Below, piece after piece: positions 7,437 to 16,559 of a stretch of 64,000 nt of DNA. The DNA comes from Clostridium sp. OM02-18AC (GTDB lineage: Bacteria; Bacillota; Clostridia; Lachnospirales; Lachnospiraceae): the NCBI RefSeq assembly GCF_003481825.1, contig NZ_QULW01000020.1:1-64000 (forward strand), read 5' to 3'. The notes under the pieces were generated by a model, which saw only the letters and a list, made by a program, of their open reading frames with translations, was not told the origin of the DNA and did no database searches. Both the position numbers and the translations under genes were made by a program. Positions within the stretch are counted from its first letter, which is position 1; each line of letters starts with the position of its first letter.

Positions 7437-7844
7437 CTACTCATCATCCTCATTTGTCCCATCATGATACTCATTTACATAGATCAGATGACTTCTTGAT
7501 TCTTCTACTATAGTCCGGACAGTCTCTGCAGTAAGAGGCATATCCTGAGGCTGTAATACCAGGCTTAAGGCACATGGAAGATTGATACCGCAAATCAGGT
7601 GTCGATGTTCGTTTACATATGGACAGAACTGCTGATTTACGCTGCCTCCTAACATGTCTGTCATCATAACCACTTCATCCTCCGGGTCAAAGGAATCAAA
7701 TAATTCTTTGATCTGGGTAGGAAGATCGGTGTTATCCATATAGGCACTGATATCAATGATGCCGTCCATGGAAGTAAGAAAATTTAATGTGTCTTTCAGG
7801 CCGTGGGCCAGTAAATGATGGGAGGCGATAATATATCTTCTCAT
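7437..7844 (-). CDS. PTS mannose-family EIIA component
   Basis: A 135-residue EIIA of the mannose/fructose/sorbose PTS family. The N-terminal MRRYIIASHHLLAHGLKDTL carries the phosphorylatable histidine (His9 by alignment to the family SHG motif). A DMLGGSVNQQ stretch near residue 65 matches the conserved DxxGGSP-like loop. It accepts phosphate from HPr and passes it to EIIB. It is the last gene of the operon, 58 bp after the ceramidase-like gene, with AAGGAG before its ATG. Confidence 0.9.
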   Translation of the reverse strand: MRRYIIASHHLLAHGLKDTLNFLTSMDGIIDISAYMDNTDLPTQIKELFDSFDPEDEVVMMTDMLGGSVNQQFCPYVNEHRHLICGINLPCALSLVLQPQDMPLTAETVRTIVEESRSHLIYVNEYHDGTNEDDE

Positions 7845-7902
7845 AACGCTTCTCCTTATAGTTTCATAGTTGTAATTGCGATAGCGTGACAGGGATCAGA
7901 TT

Positions 7903-9126
7903 CTACAGAGATTTGATCAGATGATCTACGTAAAGTTCTGCTTCTCCTTGCGGAAATGGAGTCGACCTGCTTTCATAGCCTTTTCCATATTCATCTTTCT
8001 CTACAATATAACCTGCACTGTAATTTGCATAACCCCAAACAATACGCATAGGAGCATGAAAATGCTTTTTGATCTCCATTCCGAAGGTAGAGAACAACTC
8101 TCCCGGGATCGTGATGATCTCCAGATCACCCAGATGGAAGATAACGGAGCGAAGTGTTGCATTAACACCGCCTGCTGCAATCTTTCTTTTCAAATGTCGC
8201 ACACCGGACCAGAGAAGTTTCTTATCATCCTCTGTGACAGCAGCAGCCAGTTTCTTTTCATCTTCCGCCAATTGAACCTTCATGGCATCGATGTCATAGG
8301 CTTGGTGAACGGTATATTCGGCAGTCTTTACGGCGTCAACCTTTAACTCCATAGGAGTTTCTGTTTCCGCAAAAATATCAATCTGCTCCATGATTTCATC
8401 GCGGACACGCCACAGCTCTTTTTCATTATTTCCCTGACGGTACTGGCGATTGCCCATATCACCGCAGGCGCCCTGCATGGTAATGAAAATACTATTGTAT
8501 TTTTCATCCAGTGCTTTTCCAATATTTCCCAAAAGATCAGAACTGATCTTCATATTGTGGATGCCAAGGACCGTTGGATGACAGGTAAACTGGAACATAC
8601 CTGCTACTACATGATTTTCATTGCGGAACAGGATTATGTTGATATCTTTATCACTTGGTTTGTCCCGATAGTTTCGATTTCCGTATACACCTTCTATCGT
8701 TCCCTTTACCATATAAGGTGTTACCTCTAAGAAACCACGCTCAAAGCATTCATCTACGGCGTCAAAAAGCTGTTTCATTACATATTCTCTGTAAACGGCC
8801 TTGCGATGATTTCTGTCTTCTCCTTCATCTTCAAAACTAATATCAGGACCGGAATGCGTATGAATAACTCCGATAATGATATTTTCCTTTGGAACAGAGT
8901 ATTTTCCGGCAAGGACCGTACGGGCATAATCTGAAATCGGTTCTTCTAACCGGCACAGATCCCAGGTGGACCATATAAAAATCTCCCCGTTAATGCGCAG
9001 GACCAAGGTCCTGCAGTAAAGTTCATCCAAAACACCAATAGATTTTCCCGTTCTCATATAATAACCGCGCATGTACATAGGAAACAGAGGTGTAATATTA
9101 CGTTTTGCTGTACTTACTTCAACCAT
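7903..9126 (-). CDS. Neutral/alkaline ceramidase-like protein in a PTS operon
   Basis: A 407-residue protein whose N-terminal part resembles the neutral ceramidase catalytic domain: VSTAKRNITP at the start, IHTHSGPD with His89 and His91, and FTCHPTVLG with His183, matching family zinc ligands. The usual GDxSPN nucleophile motif reads GDMGN at 222-226, so the serine seems to be replaced by glycine. It has no signal peptide, unlike secreted ceramidases, so it should be cytoplasmic. Its place between EIID and EIIA implies action on the phosphorylated PTS substrate, perhaps an N-acyl or amide bond of an amino-sugar compound. That is inference; it could also be a different hydrolase on the same fold. 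Confidence 0.75.
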   Translation of the reverse strand: MVEVSTAKRNITPLFPMYMRGYYMRTGKSIGVLDELYCRTLVLRINGEIFIWSTWDLCRLEEPISDYARTVLAGKYSVPKENIIIGVIHTHSGPDISFEDEGEDRNHRKAVYREYVMKQLFDAVDECFERGFLEVTPYMVKGTIEGVYGNRNYRDKPSDKDINIILFRNENHVVAGMFQFTCHPTVLGIHNMKISSDLLGNIGKALDEKYNSIFITMQGACGDMGNRQYRQGNNEKELWRVRDEIMEQIDIFAETETPMELKVDAVKTAEYTVHQAYDIDAMKVQLAEDEKKLAAAVTEDDKKLLWSGVRHLKRKIAAGGVNATLRSVIFHLGDLEIITIPGELFSTFGMEIKKHFHAPMRIVWGYANYSAGYIVEKDEYGKGYESRSTPFPQGEAELYVDHLIKSL

Positions 9127-9213
9127 ATAATTCTCCCCTTAGTTGAATGAAAGACGGCTCTGTCTGCCAAATAAGAGAGGCAGAACCGTCAGTTGCATGT
9201 TTTTAAGTTATGA

Positions 9214-10035
9214 TTAAGCCAGAATTCCCAGCGCAGAGCAGAGCATGGAGAAGATGATGACGATCAGGATCAGAGTAGTGATCTTCATTCCCTTCTTTCC
9301 AAGAAGCTTATACAGTACCAGGACAGTAGCTACAGAGATCATGGAAGGCATGATCTTGTCTAACAGATCCGCAACCGCTAAATTGACTTCGCCCATCTGG
9401 AATGCCAGAGGTGTTTTTGCAGTTACAACCGTTGCGGACAGCGCACCTACAACTGTAAGACCCAGAACAGAAGCAGCATCTGTGATTCGAGCCAGTTTTC
9501 CACCTACTTTTGTGATCAGTTTGGTACCTTCGCGGTATCCGATCCACATCAACTGAGTACGGATGCCGATGAAGATAAGGTTTATGATGAGCCACAGGAT
9601 AACACCGATGGGGTTGCCTTCCAAAGCCATATATCCTGCAATGGAACCCATGATAGTAGGAAGCAGCGTCCAGAATAAGGTATCACCGATACCGGCTAAA
9701 GGTCCCATTAAGCTGACCTTGATATTCTGTACAGCATCCAGGGAAGAGATTCCCTCTTTGTCTTCCAACGCCAGAGTAGCACCAAGAACGATATTTGCCA
9801 GCCATGGCATAGTGTTGAAGTATTTGTAATGGTTGTTTAATGCTTCAACGTATTCATCATCGTCTTTGTAGATTTTACGCAGCAGAGGTCCGATACCGAA
9901 AACAACGGCCGGAGCAAGCTGCGTATCGTAGTTAAAGGTTGTAGTTGCTATTAAGGACCAGCGGATGGCACCTTTCACACAGTCTTTTCTCGTTAAAACG
10001 GGAGCTTTTTCCATTACTTCATTCTCATTATTCAT
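9214..10035 (-). CDS. PTS mannose-family EIID membrane component
   Basis: A 273-residue EIID. It has the family N-terminus (LTRKDCVKGAIRWSL) and a MGPLAGIGDTLFW motif typical of EIID, with membrane segments in the C-terminal half. With EIIC it forms the sugar channel. AGGAGG 8 nt upstream favours the ATG at 10035 over an in-frame ATG 18 nt earlier; the gene overlaps the EIIC stop by 8 bp. Confidence 0.92.
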   Translation of the reverse strand: MNNENEVMEKAPVLTRKDCVKGAIRWSLIATTTFNYDTQLAPAVVFGIGPLLRKIYKDDDEYVEALNNHYKYFNTMPWLANIVLGATLALEDKEGISSLDAVQNIKVSLMGPLAGIGDTLFWTLLPTIMGSIAGYMALEGNPIGVILWLIINLIFIGIRTQLMWIGYREGTKLITKVGGKLARITDAASVLGLTVVGALSATVVTAKTPLAFQMGEVNLAVADLLDKIMPSMISVATVLVLYKLLGKKGMKITTLILIVIIFSMLCSALGILA

Positions 10036-10798
10036 CTTCAAGACCTCCTGCAAATCCTACATTTTCCCTTGCCTCTTCATCCATATAAAACTTATAAGCT
10101 AAAGCTACGCCAAGGAATGCGATACCAAGGATCGGTACACCCATGTATGCGCTGAGCACAAAACCGATCAGAATGTAGTTGAAGTACTTCTTTGCCGGCA
10201 TGAAATGGAGCAGCATGGCAATACCAAGACCTGGAAGCAGCTTTCCGGCCACAGACAGACCACCTGTTACCCAGGCAGGAAGCACATCCAGGATAGCCTG
10301 AACCAAAGGAGCTCCCGCTGTTAAAGCTATAGCAGTTGGAAGAGAGGTAAATATAGCTACCATAACAGGGCAAAGGTAAAGGATGGCATACATTTTACCG
10401 AACTGTTTTTCATTTGCATATTTCTGAGATTTCTGAGCAATGAAGGAGTTGCAGATTTTGAATAAAACATCCATCTGTACACCCAGCATACCAACAGGAA
10501 GACCGATCGTCATACCAACTTCCGGCCCCTGTCCGGTTGTCTTTGCAAATGCGCATGCAATAATAGTTGCAACACCATAATCAGGTATAGATGAACCTCC
10601 AACAGCAGCAACACCTAAAGCCATTAATGTGAATGTACCACCGATGTAGAGACCGCTTTTCATGTCGCCTAAGATCAGTCCGCACAGAAAACCTACAATA
10701 ACAGGTCTCGCATGGGTCAGTGATAATCCACGGCGGTCAACGTTGATCTCAGCAGCCACCAGAACAAGCAGTACAATTTGTAAAATGCTCAATTGCAT
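10028..10798 (-). CDS. PTS mannose-family EIIC membrane component
   Basis: A 256-residue polytopic protein with the EIIC-Man signature: N-terminal MQLSILQIVLLVLVAAEINVD, then GLILGDMKSGLYIGGTFTLMALGV and hydrophobic helices to the end. It carries substrate across the membrane with EIID. GGGGGA lies before the ATG. It sits 17 bp after EIIB and overlaps EIID, as in a standard translationally coupled EIIB-C-D set. Substrate specificity cannot be read from sequence. Confidence 0.92.
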   Translation of the reverse strand: MQLSILQIVLLVLVAAEINVDRRGLSLTHARPVIVGFLCGLILGDMKSGLYIGGTFTLMALGVAAVGGSSIPDYGVATIIACAFAKTTGQGPEVGMTIGLPVGMLGVQMDVLFKICNSFIAQKSQKYANEKQFGKMYAILYLCPVMVAIFTSLPTAIALTAGAPLVQAILDVLPAWVTGGLSVAGKLLPGLGIAMLLHFMPAKKYFNYILIGFVLSAYMGVPILGIAFLGVALAYKFYMDEEARENVGFAGGLEDE

Positions 10799-10815
10799 AA
10801 CATTTTCCCCCTTTG

Positions 10816-11301
10816 TTATTTCAGAAATTCATCAACAGAAATTTCTGCGTCTGCAGGTACATACTGTGCATAGAGTTTGGTCCCCGCAGCCTTTAATTTC
10901 TTATAAGCCTCAAGGTCATCCGGCTTTGCGTAAGCTCTCTTGGAAAACTTCACAGCTTCTTCGCCTTCCTCAGGTTTTACAGTTCCGCCAATGACCAGTT
11001 CCGGGATCTTTACACCGATTTCAGACAGCTTTACCAATGTTCCCGGCCTTTTAACCAGTACAAATACAGTGTGGTCATTGTATTTTCCGGCTTTGAAGTT
11101 ATTTAAAGCTGTTTCCTCGGTAATGATGGAAATAGCCATTCCGGTAGGTCTGGCAAGCTTCATGCTGGCTTTGGTCAGTTCATTATTGGCAACCGTGTCA
11201 TCAATGATCATGATACGCTGTGCACCGGAACGTCCGGCCCACTGTGTAGCCACGATACCATGAAGAAGACGGTTATCAATTCTTGCAAGTACAATACCCA
11301 T
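10816..11301 (-). CDS. PTS mannose-family EIIB component
   Basis: A 161-residue cytoplasmic EIIB with the hallmark IDNRLLHGIVATQW; His14 is the expected phosphorylation site. It transfers phosphate from EIIA to the incoming sugar. It starts 9 nt after the stop of the regulator gene, with AGGAGG before the ATG, so regulator and transporter look co-transcribed. Confidence 0.93.
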   Translation of the reverse strand: MGIVLARIDNRLLHGIVATQWAGRSGAQRIMIIDDTVANNELTKASMKLARPTGMAISIITEETALNNFKAGKYNDHTVFVLVKRPGTLVKLSEIGVKIPELVIGGTVKPEEGEEAVKFSKRAYAKPDDLEAYKKLKAAGTKLYAQYVPADAEISVDEFLK

Positions 11302-11310
11302 ATTTACCTC

Positions 11311-14085
11311 CTATTCGTCCTCACGGACGGCCGGGCTTTCTGCCTGCCCGGAAAGCTTATTTTTTGAATTCAAATGCATGTAATCATAAATGTAAGCAAT
11401 CTCACTTACAGGCAGAGCCACCCGGTAATGCCGGGAGATATCCTGAAAGCTGTCCCTTACCTGCCTGATAAATTCGGCGTGTTTTTGTTCAAATTCTTCC
11501 AGATCCTGGTAATTATCAATGGTCGTTTTTGTGACCAGTCGTTCCACCAGACAGCAAAGGTGGACATAAAGCCCGATCATGATACGTCCTGCGATCTTTC
11601 TTCCTGTGATCTTCTGAAGCCGTCCCACTGCCTGTTCCACTTCATCTAAAAGCTTGTCAGGATTTAAAATGGTAATGGATTCAACTACATTCTGCAGAGA
11701 GAAATTCTTTACCAGGTTCTGGTTAAATACTTCCATTTGTTCTTCATCCAGGTACTCTGAAAAAATGTTTGTCAGTTTTTCTGCGGAATTCATGGAAATA
11801 ATATCCTCTAAAGAAATAAAAGGAATTCCTTCGATTTCCGGATTAAAAAGCCCGATGATGCATTTTACATGGTATTGCTGGAAAATCTCATCATGGCTGC
11901 CGTTTTTCATCAGCCGGTAATAATCATAAGCCACAAATTTTACAGGAATGGAAGTGGCGGAAGCTTTTAAGATCAGCTCTTTTAGCTTTTCCGTTGTGTC
12001 AATGCCGTTTTCTCCGCTGAAGATCACGGCGTCTTCCTTCTGTACATTGTGAATGATACGGTAGGTGCAGACATTGCTTTCGCTGGCCCGTTTCAGGATG
12101 TCTTCCAGCTTCTGGTTCCCACAGATGCCAAGGCCGATGTCAACAGCTAAGGCAGTGGAAATATTGTTGATGATGCCGATGTTTAAATTTCGCAGGCCGC
12201 CCATCTGGCTGTGGATCTGCTCTAAAGAACCCATATCCACCAGAAGTACTACGTCCTGACAGGTGATAAATCGTTCAATGTGTTTTTCTAGCAGCCCGGT
12301 GATGTCACTCATCTGCATGTCAAGAGGCATATCAATGGCATCGAATACCTTTCGCCCGATGATCTGGTTAGCGGCATCTGCAATACTGGAAGCTGTTGCA
12401 TAGCCGTGGCTTAAGATAATACCAGCTGCGGAAAGTCCCTGGATCTTCTGGTTCTGGTTTTTTATATCTAAAAGCAAAAACAGCTGGTTTAAACTGTCTG
12501 CTTCAATGTCCAGATTCAGTTTGATCAGGTTTACGATCCTGGAACAGATGACTGATTCTTTTTCAAGAACAGCGCTTACAGCCTGAAACATTTCTTCAAT
12601 CTCGTCATGGTTTTGTTTCATCCAGTTGTCGATCAGATGGTCGCCCTGAAGCTGTATATATAAGCGGCGGGCAAGTAAGTGGCTGTATTTTTTGGAAAGG
12701 CTGATGCCATACATTTCACCTACATTTTCAAAAATCTGATTGATCAGCTGTTCGTAAGTGGAGATCTTGATGTTTACAAGCTTCTGTCCGTAGATCAGAT
12801 AGTCGTAATAATCATTTAATTGTTTCCGGAATTCCATCATCAGGTCGTCAAAACTGAGCATATCCTGACGGTAATCTTCAAAGACATCTAACATGATCTG
12901 GAAATACTGTACCGTCTGCCCCAAAGAGGTGTCACGGCTGTAACTGTTTAAGTGGATCATCCGTTTGTCTTTGTCTTCAACCTCCAGTTTTAAGGAGGAG
13001 AGCATATATTCCGGAAGGTGATAACTGTGGATAGCGATACCTTCGCTGGTTTTTTCCAGATAAGCTCCGGCACAGCTGCTGGTAACGCAGGTTTTTAATT
13101 CGTCGATGTTGTTTTCGTAGGAAAATTCCAGCATACAGTGGAAGGCGTTCTGGCTGATGCTTACATCTACGCCCATGCGCCGCCCTTCTGCTTTTAAGAA
13201 GGAGACTAACATTTCCTCTTTTTCATCGGCTGTGCGTTCATGCAATGTTGGGACCGGGATCACAATGGGAATCATCCTTGCAAGTGGCTTATAAAGTGCT
13301 TCCGCCGGTGCTTTTGTGGTGGAAAATGCCAGTCTTGCATTGGACTCAAAAACATGTTCGTCATCATGATATCCTTTATATTGTCCCGAAATTAAGTAGG
13401 AATAGATCAGTTCCTGTCCTGAAAATGGAAGTCTGTCAATTTCATCAAAGAAAAGGATGCCGCCGTTTGCCTTTGCAAGCCAGCCTTTTCCATCTTCGCT
13501 GCCGCAAAGGGAAAGAGCAAATTTTTCTTCATTCTGGGCATATTCGGAGCAGTCTACTGTGATGTAAGGCGGGAGAGAAGCTGCGCCTGCAGTTCCGATT
13601 ACCCGTTCATTTACAGCATATTCATACATCAGACTGGAAAGAAAAGCCTTTCCTGTTCCGCCGGCTCCGTTAAACAAGGCCGGAAGACCATTTGGCGGGT
13701 ATTTAACAGCTGCTTTACACTGCTCGATGCAGGAACTTAAACTCAGGTAATAACCGATGGCTTTCTGAAAATCTCTTTTCTTTTCATCGCTTCGGCATTT
13801 CCGCTGAAAATCGTCCATACCGGAGAATACGCAGGTTTCCAGAGAGACCTGGGCCTCGCGTTCAACATTTTTCTTATGAAAGAAATAAACAGGGCGGGAG
13901 TTGACCTTAATGGCCCGCTCTTCTTTTACTAACTCGTTCAGATACTGACTGGCCAGATTACGGGAAATGTTCAATGATTCGCTGATATGATTTGCCGTAA
14001 AATATTTCAGATCCTTCAGAGCATAACCCCTGCTTATTTTTTCCAGGTAAAGATAAAGTTCTTCTTTTGTGCTGAGCATGTACAT
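11311..14085 (-). CDS. LevR-type PTS-responsive AAA+ regulator
   Basis: About 924 residues. Domain order: N-terminal helix-turn-helix (about 20-60); AAA+ module with Walker A GAGGTGKA (140-147) and Walker B GGILFFDEI (208-216); a PRD-like region (about 430-540); an EIIA-Man-like domain with SHGYATA (His560); and a C-terminal PRD-like region. This matches LevR/ManR regulators that sense PTS phosphorylation. The sigma-54 contact loop GAFTGA is absent; the equivalent stretch reads about CGSEDGKGW (194-202). Sigma-54 dependence is therefore doubtful. The start at 14085 follows AGGAGA closely; ATG at 14079 is an alternative, and a GTG at 14124 is possible but lacks a site. Confidence 0.85.
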   Translation of the reverse strand: MYMLSTKEELYLYLEKISRGYALKDLKYFTANHISESLNISRNLASQYLNELVKEERAIKVNSRPVYFFHKKNVEREAQVSLETCVFSGMDDFQRKCRSDEKKRDFQKAIGYYLSLSSCIEQCKAAVKYPPNGLPALFNGAGGTGKAFLSSLMYEYAVNERVIGTAGAASLPPYITVDCSEYAQNEEKFALSLCGSEDGKGWLAKANGGILFFDEIDRLPFSGQELIYSYLISGQYKGYHDDEHVFESNARLAFSTTKAPAEALYKPLARMIPIVIPVPTLHERTADEKEEMLVSFLKAEGRRMGVDVSISQNAFHCMLEFSYENNIDELKTCVTSSCAGAYLEKTSEGIAIHSYHLPEYMLSSLKLEVEDKDKRMIHLNSYSRDTSLGQTVQYFQIMLDVFEDYRQDMLSFDDLMMEFRKQLNDYYDYLIYGQKLVNIKISTYEQLINQIFENVGEMYGISLSKKYSHLLARRLYIQLQGDHLIDNWMKQNHDEIEEMFQAVSAVLEKESVICSRIVNLIKLNLDIEADSLNQLFLLLDIKNQNQKIQGLSAAGIILSHGYATASSIADAANQIIGRKVFDAIDMPLDMQMSDITGLLEKHIERFITCQDVVLLVDMGSLEQIHSQMGGLRNLNIGIINNISTALAVDIGLGICGNQKLEDILKRASESNVCTYRIIHNVQKEDAVIFSGENGIDTTEKLKELILKASATSIPVKFVAYDYYRLMKNGSHDEIFQQYHVKCIIGLFNPEIEGIPFISLEDIISMNSAEKLTNIFSEYLDEEQMEVFNQNLVKNFSLQNVVESITILNPDKLLDEVEQAVGRLQKITGRKIAGRIMIGLYVHLCCLVERLVTKTTIDNYQDLEEFEQKHAEFIRQVRDSFQDISRHYRVALPVSEIAYIYDYMHLNSKNKLSGQAESPAVREDE

Positions 14086-14156
14086 GATTCTCCTGTTTCT
14101 TGATTTAACTTGAATTCTTTTCACGCGTTTTTAATATCTACCTGACTGCAAATACA

Positions 14157-14162
14157 ATTATA
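14157..14162 (-). promoter_or_regulatory. -10 box of the regulator/PTS operon
   Basis: Minus-strand TATAAT about 70 bp upstream of the regulator start, with a weak -35 (TTCCTT at 16 nt). No TGGCAC-N5-TTGC sigma-54 site was noticed in the 14086-14358 gap. Confidence 0.45.
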
Positions 14163-14284
14163 CAAAAAATAGCTTTGAAAGGAAGATGTTTTGAACGATT
14201 TCGCCAGTTTCACAAGGGATTCGTCAGTATCGATGAGGAAAATGATGAATTGTTTGATGGGTGAGAATGGCTTCGACACTAGAA

Positions 14285-14313
14285 TTGACACTGTTATATA
14301 GGCTAAGTATGCT
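14285..14313 (+). promoter_or_regulatory. Promoter of the Cof-type phosphatase gene
   Basis: TTGACA, a 17-nt spacer, then TATGCT. It lies about 45 bp before the start codon, divergent from the PTS regulator promoter. Confidence 0.65.
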
Positions 14314-14358
14314 ATACTTAATGAATCATACAGAAAAATTCAAACGGAGGAAATCAAT

Positions 14359-15183
14359 ATGCACAACAAGAAACCAACCATTTATCTGGTGGCCGTAGAC
14401 ATGGACGGAACTCTTCTTCATAATGACAAAAGCATATCAGACTATACAATAAATGTTTTGAGAAAGATTGTTGAAAAAGGCATACTCCTGGTGCCGGCAT
14501 CTGGCAGACCTTTAAATGGAATGAAAGCTGCTGTCTTAAATAATGTGAAAGGAATCAAATATGCCATCTGCTCCAATGGTGCCTTGCTTATGGATGTACA
14601 AAAAGAAAAAAGTATCAGCAAGACAGGTATTCCCACAGAAAAAGCATTGCAAGCCCTTGCTTATCTGGAGCAATTTCCCGCGGCTGTATATGTCCATACA
14701 GACAAAGGTACTTTCCGGGCAGAAGGCTGGGAGAAAACAGGGCTTTCGGAGAAATATCCTTACATCAGATTCAGCGAAGGAACTGTGAAAAATCTGGGAG
14801 AGTTTTTAAGGACCAGCGGGGTAAACGTGATGAAAATGGGGGCTTATATCTTAACAGATGAACTGGCACAGAAACTTCTGGAAAAAGGAAGCCCCATACC
14901 AGGCATTATATTTCTGCGAACCGGCGATGGCATTATAGAACTAAACTCCACCAATGCTTCCAAAGGAAATGCACTGTATATACTTTGTAAAAAACTGGGG
15001 ATACAATTGGAAAATGTTCTGGCTATTGGGGATAACGAAAACGATATCTCCATGCTTCAGGCTGCAGGCATTTCAGCCGCAATGGAAAATGCGGAAGATG
15101 ATGTAAAACAGGCAGCAAAATTTGTAGCCGGAAATAATGAAGAAGATGGAGCAGCGCATTTTCTAGAGGAATGGGTTCTGTAA
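14359..15183 (+). CDS. Cof-type HAD-IIB phosphatase
   Basis: A 274-residue HAD-superfamily hydrolase. Motif I is DMDGTLL near residue 14 (two aspartates), motif II PASGRP at about 47, and the late GDNENDISML at about residue 223 is motif IV. A Cof-type cap lies between motifs II and III. Members dephosphorylate sugar phosphates, FMN or PLP in the cytosol. CGGAGGAAA precedes the ATG. It is divergent from the PTS operon, so sugar-phosphate removal is plausible but unproven. A strong terminator follows. Confidence 0.9.
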   Translation: MHNKKPTIYLVAVDMDGTLLHNDKSISDYTINVLRKIVEKGILLVPASGRPLNGMKAAVLNNVKGIKYAICSNGALLMDVQKEKSISKTGIPTEKALQALAYLEQFPAAVYVHTDKGTFRAEGWEKTGLSEKYPYIRFSEGTVKNLGEFLRTSGVNVMKMGAYILTDELAQKLLEKGSPIPGIIFLRTGDGIIELNSTNASKGNALYILCKKLGIQLENVLAIGDNENDISMLQAAGISAAMENAEDDVKQAAKFVAGNNEEDGAAHFLEEWVL

Positions 15184-15193
15184 AAAAATGGCA

Positions 15194-15236
15194 AACAAAA
15201 ACAGCCCGTAGACTTAACGTCTGGGCTGTTTTTGTT
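15194..15236. terminator. Bidirectional terminator
   Basis: AACAAAAACAGCCC and GGGCTGTTTTTGTT enclose an inner AGAC/GTCT stem. The T-run on plus ends the Cof-type gene, and the symmetric A-run ends the leftward wall-binding gene at 15247. Confidence 0.85.
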
Positions 15237-15246
15237 ATCGTATTTT

Positions 15247-16233
15247 TTAATGATTCTTGATCCGTCCATCGTAATCCAGAATATATCCATCCGGAGTTGT
15301 AGTGTTTTTCAGCATTGCACCGGAATTGTCACAATAGTATTTTTCACCGTTCCAGTCGATCCAGCCGGTTCTCATGTATCCATTCTCATCAAATACATAC
15401 CACTTGCCGTCAATCTCTTCCCAGGCATTCTTGCTGTAGGTGCCATCGCTGTGCTGATACCACCAGCCATTGTTGTCACTCTTCCACTCACCGGAAACTG
15501 GGAGACCGCCAGCCTCACCTGCGCGGATTGCCTTAACCTGGTCCGCATTGTAGGAAACCACGTTGGATTCTACCCACTTACCTTTGTTGGAAGCATTCTC
15601 TCCATTGACCGGACGAACCTTTACCTGGTAGCTGGCCGGTCTGGTTATCTCGTTCTTTAAATTGTAGTTCGGCTCTGTGCTGGTACGCGCGGTTACGCCA
15701 ACTGCGTTGCCATCGCGGTAGACCATAATTTCATAGCTGCCTGCACCGGAAATCGGGTTCCAGGTTGCAAAACCATTGTTTGTCAGATTTACTGTCTCTT
15801 CCTCTGAAAAATCTGCCACATACTCAGACAGGGAAGGCAACTTTACAACCACCTTTAATGTTTCCGATGAATCTGCTTTCGATGCTTTTACCAGAGTTGC
15901 GCCATCCAGTTTGATATCACTCAGTTTGGTAACGGAAAAATAATATCCATCTTCTGCACGCAAATAAATCGTAATTTCCGGAACATCGGTTGCTACCCAC
16001 TCAAAACCGGTGTTATTGACTTCGTACGTATCATAGGAATACTTACTGCTGTCTTTTACATCAACATCGATGTCTTCCGAGCCGATCCGGGTCTCCGGTG
16101 TAATGGATGCTTCCACCTTCAAACTTACGGATTTAATTTTTTTTCTGCTGGCTGCCATAACCGGCATAGCCATCAGACCGGCAAACAATGCCGCCATCGT
16201 AAGCATTCCGAGCCATTTCTTTTTACTCATCAT
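15247..16233 (-). CDS. Secreted protein with wall-binding repeats
   Basis: About 328 residues. A signal peptide ends near AMPVMAA. The middle region is beta-rich: an N-terminal VSLKVEASITPE part and a fibronectin-III-like stretch (ATWNPISGAGSYEIMVYR). The C-terminus holds Trp/Tyr/Gly repeats such as GWWYQHSDGTYSKNAW and GKWYVFDENGYMRTGW, which match choline/cell-wall-binding repeats (PF01473 style). It is probably held on the surface by these repeats. No enzyme motif was seen. The start is ambiguous among GTG 16242, ATG 16233 and ATG 16230; no strong site separates them. Gap 16234-16559 holds the rny terminator and otherwise nothing clear. Confidence 0.75.
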   Translation of the reverse strand: MMSKKKWLGMLTMAALFAGLMAMPVMAASRKKIKSVSLKVEASITPETRIGSEDIDVDVKDSSKYSYDTYEVNNTGFEWVATDVPEITIYLRAEDGYYFSVTKLSDIKLDGATLVKASKADSSETLKVVVKLPSLSEYVADFSEEETVNLTNNGFATWNPISGAGSYEIMVYRDGNAVGVTARTSTEPNYNLKNEITRPASYQVKVRPVNGENASNKGKWVESNVVSYNADQVKAIRAGEAGGLPVSGEWKSDNNGWWYQHSDGTYSKNAWEEIDGKWYVFDENGYMRTGWIDWNGEKYYCDNSGAMLKNTTTPDGYILDYDGRIKNH

Positions 16234-16474
16234 ATTCCCCACTCTCTTTCTATCTTTGTTTGCAACTGTTTTGGCAGACTCACAGTTACCTCTTGTTTCC
16301 TGCTGTCCGTCATCTCTGCTTCCTTACTGTTTTGCAGCGTTTTCTATCGTATTTGTGAGTCACTGTTTTCTTCCAGACACAAATGGATTATTACAGTTTC
16401 ACTCTATTACATCTTATTTCTAATGTCAAGCTGTCTGGCAGATTCGTAAGTTTTCTCATAAAAATGTAAGAAAA

Positions 16475-16502
16475 AAGACCGGCATTTTCCAATACCGGTC
16501 TT
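16475..16502 (-). terminator. Terminator of rny
   Basis: AAGACCGG and CCGGTCTT form an 8-bp stem around a 12-nt loop; on the minus strand it is followed by a run of six or more T. Confidence 0.8.
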
Positions 16503-16559
16503 ACTTTTCTGCTAAAGCTTTGTGTTGCTGCCCATTGCTGGTTTGTTGCTGGTTTGTTG

